Shown: positions 17,393 to 24,995 of the stretch, piece by piece
How positions within the stretch are numbered: position 1 is the stretch's first letter
How the letters are laid out: each line of letters opens with the position of its first letter
DNA from: Alicyclobacillus sacchari
GTDB lineage: Bacteria; Bacillota; Bacilli; Alicyclobacillales; Alicyclobacillaceae
Direction: 5' to 3'
DNA: 64,000 nucleotides
NCBI RefSeq assembly: GCF_004366795.1
Contig: NZ_SORF01000008.1
Coordinates: 79,992 to 143,991 of the forward strand
Notes under the pieces: model-generated
Told to the model about the DNA's origin: nothing
The model's database searches: none
What the model saw: only the letters and a program-made list of their open reading frames with translations
Program-made: the position numbers and the translations under genes

Positions 17393-18694
17393 CTGAGAGG
17401 GGGACTTCTTATCGAGGCAGATAAGCGCTGGGACGTCGCGAGCGTCGCGACGATTCCGCTCATTGTAACGCTGGGCAACTCGATGATGATCCCGGTACTT
17501 CCTATCCTGCAGCGCAAGCTCGACATTAGCGCCTTTCAAAGCAGCCTCATCATCACGGCGTATTCGATCATCGCGATCGTTCTCATTCCAGTAGCCGGAT
17601 TTGTGTCGGACCGGATCGGCCGCAAGCGGGTCATCCTACCTGCACTTGCAATGACGGCTGTCGGTGGACTGGTCGCGGGAATCGGAGCAAGCCTGTTTCA
17701 CAGCTACGGCTGGGTGCTCGCAGGCCGCTTCATCCAGGGGGCCGGATCCGCCGGAGCCATGCCCATTGCAATGCCGCTCGTCGGAGATATGCTGAAGCGC
17801 GACGACGAAGTCAGTAAGGCGCTTGGTACCATCGAGATGTCAAACACGTTTGGCAAGGTGCTCAGTCCCCTCCTCGGCGCGGCATTGGCAATGTGGGGAT
17901 TTTCATTGCCGTTTTACGCCATTCCGGTGCTGTGTCTCATCTCCGGCATCATGGTCGCATGGTGCGTGCGCGTGCCAAAGCGCCGTGGCGAGGAGCTTGC
18001 GCGGCCTCCCAGCGTCTCCGAATTGTTCTCCTTGGTGCACAGACATCTGCGCTGGTTGTTGGCCGTGTTTTTCACCGGTGCCTCAGCGATGTTCGTTTTA
18101 TTCGGCACGCTCGTGTATCTATCCGACAGGCTGGAGTCCGATTGGAACATGGACGGCATCCTAAAGGGCCTGATCCTCGCGATTCCACTGGGTTGTTTGT
18201 GCCTAACCTCCTATTTCGCCGGGCGCGTCATTGGCAATCACAAGCGGCGTATGAAATACACAGCTGTCATCGGCGGAATCGTGGCGAGCTGCGGATCGCT
18301 CATCGGCGCCATGGTACCTGGGATGTTCTGGGTCGCTGTTGCCGTGTGTGTCACCGGCATAGGCATTGGTGCCGCCCTGCCAGCCACCGATGCGTTGATT
18401 ACGGAAAGTATCCGTAAAGCGCAACGCGGTTCGATCACGTCTGTCTACACAAGCACCCGTTTCATCGGCGTGGCTGCTGGCCCTCCGGTCGTTTCGTTAC
18501 TCGCCAGGTTTGGGCAATCGTGGGTGTTTGGGATCATGGCGGGAGTGTGCCTGTTGGCCGCATGGTATAGCGTGTGGGGCATTCAAGCTGGCACTGGCGG
18601 CGGTCGCGGCCCTGTACATAGGAAATCACGTGACGCTTCCCTGCAGCCTATTCATGAGAAAAGCCCACGATCCATCTTTCGACGGAAAGCATAG
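17393..18694 (+). CDS. MFS drug-efflux transporter, non-standard start
   Basis: A 12-helix major facilitator resembling B. subtilis YfmO-type efflux pumps. Motif A appears as GFVSDRIGRKRVI and the motif C region as FIQGAGSAGAMPIAMPLVGDM. The first ATG in frame (17483) would cut helix 1 in half. The frame stays open upstream to 17366 and encodes a plausible N-terminus (ADKRWDVASVATIPLIVTLG), but contains no ATG, GTG or TTG. Candidates are CTG at 17393 or ATC at 17411, the latter 8 bases after GAGAGGGGG. A sequencing or real frameshift is the alternative. Confidence 0.75.
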   Translation: MRGGLLIEADKRWDVASVATIPLIVTLGNSMMIPVLPILQRKLDISAFQSSLIITAYSIIAIVLIPVAGFVSDRIGRKRVILPALAMTAVGGLVAGIGASLFHSYGWVLAGRFIQGAGSAGAMPIAMPLVGDMLKRDDEVSKALGTIEMSNTFGKVLSPLLGAALAMWGFSLPFYAIPVLCLISGIMVAWCVRVPKRRGEELARPPSVSELFSLVHRHLRWLLAVFFTGASAMFVLFGTLVYLSDRLESDWNMDGILKGLILAIPLGCLCLTSYFAGRVIGNHKRRMKYTAVIGGIVASCGSLIGAMVPGMFWVAVAVCVTGIGIGAALPATDALITESIRKAQRGSITSVYTSTRFIGVAAGPPVVSLLARFGQSWVFGIMAGVCLLAAWYSVWGIQAGTGGGRGPVHRKSRDASLQPIHEKSPRSIFRRKA

Positions 18695-18784
18695 AGGGTA
18701 CATATACAATGCGGCTCGCGGTAATCCAATAACTTACACTTCGCTTCGCTGGCGATCCCTTGCAAAACGTGTTACACTGACGAA

Positions 18785-19012
18785 CACAAACTCCTGTGAT
18801 GTTGGTGGGACATTTTTTGGTTTTAATCTATGGCGAGTAATATGGGAATCCGATTCCAGCTTGAAGATGCCATGCCTCCATGAGTGGAAGGTTGATTCAG
18901 GCGATAGGGTACCCACCTGTGAGAGCAGGTTCAAAACCGATTGTCCCACGGCAGAACGGGGTACATACGAAGCCGTTCCTCGATGCGCAATGCATTGGGG
19001 GGCGGTTTTTTG
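18785..19012 (+). ncRNA. Structured non-coding RNA, possibly 6S RNA
   Basis: A 440-base gap between coding genes holds a foldable RNA. A TACACT -10 box (18773-18778) precedes it and a strong terminator ends it. Long-range pairing closes the structure: GTGGGACA (18805-18812) with TGTCCCAC (18942-18949), then GGTTTT (18819-18824) with AAAACC (18933-18938). A small hairpin, ACCTG/CAGGT (18915-18930), lies on the 3' strand of the internal bubble. That rod with a 3'-strand hairpin resembles firmicute 6S RNA. A cis-acting leader is the alternative: GAACGG (18954-18959) could pair with the terminator's 5' arm. Confidence 0.5.
18973..19011 (+). terminator. Strong intrinsic terminator of the structured RNA
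   Basis: A 14-bp stem (18973-18986 with 18992-19005, including some G-U pairs), a 5-base loop and six T residues. It lies 122 bases ahead of the CotF-like gene. Confidence 0.8.
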
Positions 19013-19133
19013 TTTCCGTACACAACATCTCAAAGCGGCGTGATTCTTCATCCTGATTTGAACGTATAACCCACAGCAGGATCCATATGTTAATCGACGA
19101 GGAAACAAGTAATCTCTTTGGGAGGATGATACG

Positions 19134-19763
19134 ATGCAGATGTTGACGCATGAAATGGCAGAACTCAATGAACTTTTGCTCAGCTGCACAAACTCGATTC
19201 AGTCGATGGCGCTGTTTTTGAACCAAGCACAGGATCAGGAACTGCGCGACATGATTGCCAGGCACTACGCGGTGCATGTGCAAGATTACAACATGAAAGT
19301 CGAATTTGCCAAACAGCAACAGGGATCGACCGATACGCTGGACGTTCCCCCGCTGCCGTCCATGCAGCCCATGCCGATGCAATCGATGTCCGTACAGCCT
19401 GTGCAACCGCAGGTCAAGTTGCAACAGCTTGATGATCGCGCCATTACGACGTCGTATCTGCTGACGCTCAAGCGAGCCGGGCGCGAGTACGCGTGGGCCG
19501 CGTTCGAGACATCCACCGTGCAGATGCGCACGTTTTTGGAAGACGCATTCCGGATGTGCTCGCACCAGGCGTTTGAGGTGTGGCAATACGCGGTCCGCAA
19601 AGGCTGGTATGCGGCGCAGCAGGCACCCGCTCAGGCCGTACAAACCCTAGCGCAAACCTATCAGGAAGTTCCTTATCATCAGCCTGCCGCCCAATATGCA
19701 AGCGGATCGCAACCACAAACGCAACAAACTGGTATGACGATGCCCGGCCATCGTTATCAATGA
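19134..19763 (+). CDS. CotF-family spore coat protein
   Basis: A 209-residue protein with the split Coat_F pattern: an N-terminal helical part (about residues 1-60, THEMAELNELLLSCTNSIQ), a Met/Pro/Gln-rich linker, and a C-terminal helical part (about 100-165, ITTSYLLTLKRAGREYAWAA through RKGWYA) similar to the end of B. subtilis CotF. A Gln/Pro-rich tail ends in HRYQ. It should be assembled into the spore coat. GGGAGGATG precedes the ATG. Regulation by a sporulation sigma factor is expected, but no promoter was assigned. Confidence 0.82.
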   Translation: MQMLTHEMAELNELLLSCTNSIQSMALFLNQAQDQELRDMIARHYAVHVQDYNMKVEFAKQQQGSTDTLDVPPLPSMQPMPMQSMSVQPVQPQVKLQQLDDRAITTSYLLTLKRAGREYAWAAFETSTVQMRTFLEDAFRMCSHQAFEVWQYAVRKGWYAAQQAPAQAVQTLAQTYQEVPYHQPAAQYASGSQPQTQQTGMTMPGHRYQ

Positions 19764-19776
19764 CAACAGCCGCGGG

Positions 19777-21054
19777 CTAATCTCCGTTCACCGCTCGCTG
19801 CCTCTGCTGTGTCGCAGCGTCTGGCGACGACAAAGCGGCGTGCAGCGCCTTCGTTTCCTCTGCCTTGAACCGTTTGCCGCGAAGCAACAGAAGCCAGCTG
19901 ATCGCGGCCAGTGCGGTGCACAGTAGATACACGTCGCGATACCCGGCCCACTGTGCGATGGCGCCGCCCAGCAAGCTGCCGAGCATCTGCCCTAGGTTGT
20001 TCGTATTGCTGTACAGCGCCGTCGCGGCCCCGGGGGTGCCCGGCATGAAATCCTGCATATAGCTCATGCCGATGCTCACGCTGATGGCGATAAACGTCGC
20101 GCAGAGAAGCTGGAGCGCCAGCATTTCCCATGGTTTCTGGGCAAGCCAGGCGCCTACGTAGTACATAGCACCGCAGACAGAGCCGAATAAAAGCAAAGGC
20201 CGCTTTCCGATCCGCACACTCAGGACACCGAGCCCAAGAATGATGGGAATTTCGAGGCCCGCGCTCAACGCGACCACAGAGCCCACCACCCTGTCCGAAC
20301 CATGCAGTTCCTTCGTCACGAAGAGTGGCATGTACAGTCCATTCATGGACGACGCGGTATAAACGGCAACATAGGAGAGGCACGCGGTCACAATATGACC
20401 ATCTCGCAACATGGCAAACGATTTGATCGGCCGCGAACCCTGAATACCAGCAGGCGGCCGCCGCTCGATCCGCCAAACGACGATCGCAAACACGGCTGCA
20501 AATAACAAGGCTGTCGCGGCGAACAAGCCGGAAAAGTGGCAGACCTGCAACAGATAGGACCCGAGCAAAGGTCCGATGACCCATGCCAATGAAAAGAACG
20601 ACCTGAGCGATGAGGTGGCAAACGTCGCGTCGACTCCCGGCACGCGACTGGCCGTCTCGCGCGCGTACGCGAACAGCTGTGGAAACACCGAAGAGCCAAG
20701 CCCGAGCAGCACAGTCGAAACGATGAGCAGCGGCAAATAGCTGTGCAAGACGAGGAAAACGCCATACCCCAAAGCGGAACAGGCGGCCGAGACGAGCATG
20801 ATGAACTTCTTGGCCACCCGTAAATCAGATAACCTGCCGAGCCACGTGCTTGCCAAAATGCCACCGACGCCATTGACACACATGAAGACCCCAAGCTCGG
20901 CCGCCGACATGTGAACGACATTGGCACCAAACAAAGACAGATAGGGCCTCGTGATGGAAACCCCAATGCCGACAAGCGTGATGGCGAGCACGAGTGTACC
21001 GTAGCCAGGCAACAAACGCGAACCGAGCGAACCAAACCGCAAACGAAAACTCAA
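19777..21054 (-). CDS. MFS transporter, sugar-efflux (SET)-like
   Basis: A 425-residue, 12-helix major facilitator. The opening ITRPYLSLFGANVVHMS and the motif A region WLGRLSDLRVAKKF recall the SetA/SetB sugar efflux group, whose members export sugars or analogues. The TTG at 21054 is chosen because GGGAGGGG lies 8 bases upstream and the remaining sequence starts at a normal cytoplasmic N-terminus; the upstream in-frame extension to 21216 looks non-coding. Substrate is not determinable. It converges with the CotF-like gene. Confidence 0.8.
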   Translation of the reverse strand: MSFRLRFGSLGSRLLPGYGTLVLAITLVGIGVSITRPYLSLFGANVVHMSAAELGVFMCVNGVGGILASTWLGRLSDLRVAKKFIMLVSAACSALGYGVFLVLHSYLPLLIVSTVLLGLGSSVFPQLFAYARETASRVPGVDATFATSSLRSFFSLAWVIGPLLGSYLLQVCHFSGLFAATALLFAAVFAIVVWRIERRPPAGIQGSRPIKSFAMLRDGHIVTACLSYVAVYTASSMNGLYMPLFVTKELHGSDRVVGSVVALSAGLEIPIILGLGVLSVRIGKRPLLLFGSVCGAMYYVGAWLAQKPWEMLALQLLCATFIAISVSIGMSYMQDFMPGTPGAATALYSNTNNLGQMLGSLLGGAIAQWAGYRDVYLLCTALAAISWLLLLRGKRFKAEETKALHAALSSPDAATQQRQRAVNGD

Positions 21055-21279
21055 GCCGATCCCCTCCCGGATCAAACTACACCATGGTAGCACCATGGCA
21101 CGGCCCTTGAGGATTGCAGATCTGGTCAAAACATGACGAAATTGTGTGTTTGCCGAAATTGGCAGGCCTTGAATCCGCTTCACCTGTTTGGCGGGCTCAT
21201 GCAAGCTGCGATACAATTTTTTCGGAATTGAAACGCGGTGCCTAAATGGGGTCTACATCTAAAGAAAGGTGAGGTTCAG

Positions 21280-21813
21280 ATGGAGACAAATAGAGAAGAA
21301 AAATTTTGTAAAGAATCCAGAGCGACAAAGATCCTTCGTGTCTTCCCCTCCGACTTAAACGATCACAACACGATGTTTGGCGGCAAGCTGATGGCCTACA
21401 TCGACGACGTGGCTTCGATTTCAGCAGAACGACACGCACGCGCAGAATGCGTCACTGCCTCCACCGACAGCGTCGACTTCTTGCTTCCGATTCGCGAAGG
21501 TCATTCCGTCTGCTTGACGTCGTATGTGACATCGACTGGCCGCAGCTCCATGGAGGTATTCGTCAAGGTGGTCGCCGAGCATCTGCGCACCGGTGAGCGG
21601 ATGATTGCGGCGACCGCTTTTCTGACCTTTGTCGCACTCGGGCCAGACGGCCGCCCCGTCCCCGTGCCGAAAGTCGTGCCAGAGTCTCCGGAGGAAAAGA
21701 AGCTGCACGAAACGGCTCCTGCTCGCGCCGAGGCCCGCAAGCGCCACCGCGAACAAAGTAAACTGCTCGCCGAACATCTACGGCCTGACCGCCTCTGGGA
21801 GATGGGTAACTGA
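21280..21813 (+). CDS. Hotdog-fold acyl-CoA thioesterase (YkhA-like)
   Basis: A 177-residue hotdog protein of the YciA/YkhA acyl-CoA hydrolase family. Typical blocks are VFPSDLNDHNTMFGGKLMAYID, where the Asn and Asp near the start of the long helix are catalytic candidates, then ASTDSVDFL and TAFLTFVAL. It hydrolyses short- or medium-chain acyl-CoA to free acid and CoA in the cytoplasm. The charged C-terminal tail is longer than in E. coli YciA but normal for Bacillales homologues. AAAGGTGAGG precedes the ATG at 21280. It converges on the oxidoreductase gene with a 1-base gap. Confidence 0.88.
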   Translation: METNREEKFCKESRATKILRVFPSDLNDHNTMFGGKLMAYIDDVASISAERHARAECVTASTDSVDFLLPIREGHSVCLTSYVTSTGRSSMEVFVKVVAEHLRTGERMIAATAFLTFVALGPDGRPVPVPKVVPESPEEKKLHETAPARAEARKRHREQSKLLAEHLRPDRLWEMGN

Positions 21814-21814
21814 A

Positions 21815-22813
21815 TCACTTCGCGATTTCGATCCGCTGACGAGACGCCATCGATTGCAAGCACGCGTCGATGACGCGCATGTTCGCGATGGCGTCCGCCG
21901 GTTGGAACCGAAGACTCCCCCCGTTGAGCAACGCATCGGCAAAGTCGTCGGCCTGCAGTGTATACGCGTCCAGATTCGGAAACGCCTCGACGCGCTCGCC
22001 ACGCGACGTGATCACCTTAATCGACAGATCTTCACCGACAAACGCATTCGCCACCTCAATTCGCCCATCGCTGCCCAAAACTTCGAGCGTGTTGCGCGGG
22101 GCGGCCCACATTGCACAATCAAACGTCAATCCAACAGCGTTCGGGAATTCGACGAGTCCCGACACCATCATGTCCACATCGTCATGCTGCGACGATGTGA
22201 AACCGACCGCCGTCGCGGCCACAGGCTCGTCAGCAAGGATGAGCCGCGCGGCACTGATGGGGTAACAGCCCACATCATAGAGCGATCCGCCGCCCCATTC
22301 CCGGCGATACCGAACATTGCCGAAATCGGATGCATTGTTGAACGTGAACGTCGCGTGAATGCCGCGAATCACGCCAATCTCGCCGCTTCTCACAATTTGC
22401 GAGATGCGTTCGTAACGCGGATGATGGCGATACATAAACGCCTCGGCGAGAAGAACACCCGCCTTCGCACAGGCCACGACCATCTCCTCAGCTTCCGCCG
22501 CCGAGAGCGCGATCGGCTTCTCGCAAAGCACGTGTTTCCCCGCCTGGGCCGCGCGAATGGTCCATTCCTTGTGCAAGTGATTGGGCAGCGGGATGTACAC
22601 CGCATCGACATCGCGATCGGCCAGCAACTCTTCGTAGTTTCCATAAGCACGGGCAATGCCAAACTGCGTAGCCGCGGCATCAGCCTTCTCCTGGCTGCGG
22701 CTGGCTACAGCGATCACGCTGCCAGTCTGCGACTTTTGAATGCCAGGAATCACCTTGCGCACCGCGATATCGGCACAGCCAAGCACGCCCCAGCGCAACT
22801 TCTGTTTCGTCAT
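21815..22813 (-). CDS. Gfo/Idh/MocA-family oxidoreductase
   Basis: A 332-residue NAD(P)-dependent dehydrogenase. The N-terminal Rossmann motif is GVLGCADIAVRKV, with one Gly position replaced by Ala as often found; the catalytic EKP motif is in HVLCEKPIAL; the C-terminal domain has GGGSLYDVGCYP. Members oxidise sugars, inositols or related compounds. The ATG at 22813 follows GGAGTGGG. A cre-like box at 22898-22911 is 85 bases upstream, consistent with control by carbon source. Substrate unknown. Confidence 0.88.
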   Translation of the reverse strand: MTKQKLRWGVLGCADIAVRKVIPGIQKSQTGSVIAVASRSQEKADAAATQFGIARAYGNYEELLADRDVDAVYIPLPNHLHKEWTIRAAQAGKHVLCEKPIALSAAEAEEMVVACAKAGVLLAEAFMYRHHPRYERISQIVRSGEIGVIRGIHATFTFNNASDFGNVRYRREWGGGSLYDVGCYPISAARLILADEPVAATAVGFTSSQHDDVDMMVSGLVEFPNAVGLTFDCAMWAAPRNTLEVLGSDGRIEVANAFVGEDLSIKVITSRGERVEAFPNLDAYTLQADDFADALLNGGSLRFQPADAIANMRVIDACLQSMASRQRIEIAK

Positions 22814-22897
22814 CCGTCCCACTCCATCCGCTTGTCGATTCTCGTCATCACGAGTCCATTTGCGTCTATGCGATCAGATCATTTGCGACCGTCCGTG

Positions 22898-22911
22898 CCA
22901 AAACGCTTTCA
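22898..22911. promoter_or_regulatory. cre/LacI-like box upstream of the oxidoreductase
   Basis: CCAAAACGCTTTCA matches 12 of 14 cre positions. It lies 85 bases ahead of the oxidoreductase start and has the same core as the other operator-like boxes in the window. Confidence 0.5.
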
Positions 22912-23014
22912 GTATAGCAAATTCCTTCCGCACATTTGGCTGTTTGATGACACTCGCGCCATTCTATTTGTGATTTGATGTTGGAACACGTAATATCAGG
23001 CTCGAGGTGATTTG

Positions 23015-24262
23015 ATGCGCGGAAATAAACAGGCTATGCGGCTGATCGCCGCCGTTTGTGCCACTGTCATGGTGGTGACAGGGTGCGATTCGGTGAACAA
23101 ACCGCAGCAGCCAGAAACGGAAAATGCGCCACCCGCGCGTGTACAACCAGGAGCTCTGGTGGCGGGCGGATCGACAGTCGTCGCAGAATTCGTCAATGGC
23201 AAGTGGATCTACCTACCGGCTGCATCCGTCGTCAATGCACCTTCGTCAGCATTTCAAACGGTGGATGTCTCCGCAACCGGTGAGGTTGCCGCGACGACAC
23301 CAGGCAATAGCGACACATTGACCGATGGCAGCAGCGGAAGCGCACTTTGGACCTATCACCGTGGATGGCAACCGGTGCAGATTCAAGGTGATACCAATGT
23401 TCAGGTTCATGCCTTTGCACCGGATGGAACGCTCTACGCCGCGCCGGACGATGGGCAATTGGCCGGACTATGGAAGAGAACAAGTAAAGGCTGGACACAG
23501 GTGAGTGGAACTGCCCAACTGGGATACATCACGGCCATCGTTTGGTCGCCAAAGGGCGTCCTCACGGTCGTCTCCATCCCTGACAACGGCGCGACGACCA
23601 TCTGGCAGCAAAACGGGCCAACATGGACTGCACTCGGCGGCGAGAACACCCCGTTTGCGGGCGATACGCTGACGGTGCAATGGTCGCCTTCCGGGCAACT
23701 CACGGTCGGTTCCAGCGGCCATGGCCTGTTTGCGTACGACCACGGAAAATGGGTGCCTGCAGGAGGTGTGCCCTCCCCCATTGCCGATGTGCAACAGTTC
23801 GCCTGGTCGCCGCAAGGCCATTTGTACGTTGCCGGCCATACGTCCGGATCGGCCGGACTCTGGGAATTGAGCGGGGGGCGTTGGCACGAAGTAAGCGGCA
23901 GCGGCCCAACTGTTGGGCAGGACAGGATCCGCGAGTTTGGTTGGTCGCCAAAGGGCGTGTTGACGGTCAGCGACGGCACGGCGTGCCAACTGTTTCAGTT
24001 GCAAAACGGACGCTGGGTGCGCATCTGGAACAAAACGAAAGCATCCGATCCCGACGCCATGCCGCCCTATTTTGCCTGGTCACCCAAGGGTGTGCTGGTG
24101 TGTGACGGAGGCGATATCGGAGGCCTCTGGCAGGAGGATCAAACTGGTACCTGGACGCTCATAGGAGGCAATGCGTCGCCTTTTCGCGGACAGCGTAATG
24201 TCTCGTTTACTTGGGCGCCTGCGGGCAGCGCGCAAAATTCAACCCAGAGGCTCCAGGCTTAG
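23015..24262 (+). CDS. Lipoprotein with WSPKG repeats, probable beta-propeller
   Basis: A 415-residue exported lipoprotein. The lipobox is VVTGC, giving Cys at about residue 24. The mature protein contains repeats of roughly 45-50 residues, each with a WSPKGVLTV-like core: readable copies include VWSPKGVLTVV, QWSPSGQLTVG, AWSPQGHLYVAG, GWSPKGVLTVSD and AWSPKGVLVCDG, plus weaker first and last copies. Each also has an LW or IW strand followed by a W-x-x-V/L strand. This layout suggests a beta-propeller displayed on the outer membrane face. No catalytic motif was seen. GAGGTGA precedes the start. Confidence 0.72.
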   Translation: MRGNKQAMRLIAAVCATVMVVTGCDSVNKPQQPETENAPPARVQPGALVAGGSTVVAEFVNGKWIYLPAASVVNAPSSAFQTVDVSATGEVAATTPGNSDTLTDGSSGSALWTYHRGWQPVQIQGDTNVQVHAFAPDGTLYAAPDDGQLAGLWKRTSKGWTQVSGTAQLGYITAIVWSPKGVLTVVSIPDNGATTIWQQNGPTWTALGGENTPFAGDTLTVQWSPSGQLTVGSSGHGLFAYDHGKWVPAGGVPSPIADVQQFAWSPQGHLYVAGHTSGSAGLWELSGGRWHEVSGSGPTVGQDRIREFGWSPKGVLTVSDGTACQLFQLQNGRWVRIWNKTKASDPDAMPPYFAWSPKGVLVCDGGDIGGLWQEDQTGTWTLIGGNASPFRGQRNVSFTWAPAGSAQNSTQRLQA

Positions 24263-24765
24263 CCGCGACGAAAATACACGTAGGATAGGACCGTGGCCGC
24301 CGCCGCCCAAGTGAAAATGATTACCAGCGTGCCAAGAATGGCGAAATGCAACGGCACAACCCATGCACAAACGACGCATAACAGGCCCGCCACGACGCCA
24401 AGTGCACCTGCGGCGCGATGGGTGCGCCGCCACGCCTCGTCGCTGGCCAGCGTCCATGGTGTGCGAATGCCCACCAACCAATTTGGTGAGACGCGCGGTA
24501 AATAATTGGCCAAAACGTCGTGTACTGTGCGCGCTTCGGATCGATCCGCCAAAACGTGCCAACACCCGATCAGTGCAAGCATGATGAGAGGCATGACAAT
24601 GGTCGCCCCAAATCGGCTCATATAGCCGTTCGGCTTGCCAAAGACATCGAAATCCGTCGCCACGCTGGCGAGTAACTGCGGATACAGGGCTGCACTGACA
24701 GCACACACCACCACCCAGGCTGCCCACCCCCACCAGGTGATCGCCGATTTCCGCTTATCAGCCAC
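24259..24765 (-). CDS. SdpI-family membrane protein
   Basis: A 168-residue protein with about five membrane segments. An N-terminal DUF1648-like part contains FGKPNGYMSRFGA, and the family signature NWLVGIRTPWTLASDEAWRR THR follows at about residues 95-120. In B. subtilis SdpI gives immunity to the SdpC toxin and binds the repressor SdpR; many homologues occur without the toxin. No sdpA, sdpB, sdpC or sdpR is nearby, so the role is unknown. The GTG at 24765 is best placed after GGAGGTGG. Its stop overlaps the convergent lipoprotein stop. Confidence 0.8.
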   Translation of the reverse strand: MADKRKSAITWWGWAAWVVVCAVSAALYPQLLASVATDFDVFGKPNGYMSRFGATIVMPLIMLALIGCWHVLADRSEARTVHDVLANYLPRVSPNWLVGIRTPWTLASDEAWRRTHRAAGALGVVAGLLCVVCAWVVPLHFAILGTLVIIFTWAAAATVLSYVYFRRG

Positions 24766-24995
24766 CTGTGCCACCTCCAAAGTACCATGCTCTTGGCCTC
24801 AGTATGTAGCCTGTTGGCTATACAGCAATTATGAAATTCACGACGTTTCCAGAGGGATTCGACATCGATGTCACGAAGTTGTGTACCTAACAATTTTATT
24901 GTGCTCCACTGTTTGCCGACCGCGCGTGGGCCGATAACGACTACAGTGCCCCTGTAACACGCAGGTTTCGCGCTTTGAAGGGATGATTTTTTGAC

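Noticed and set aside
18921..18940. tRNA T-arm-like GGTTCAAAACC
   Set aside because: The flanks do not form an acceptor or anticodon stem; the bases fit the long-range pairing of the structured RNA better.
24259..24765. SdpI immunity to a local SdpC toxin
   Set aside because: No sdpA, sdpB, sdpC or sdpR is seen within the neighbourhood; only the family name is supported.
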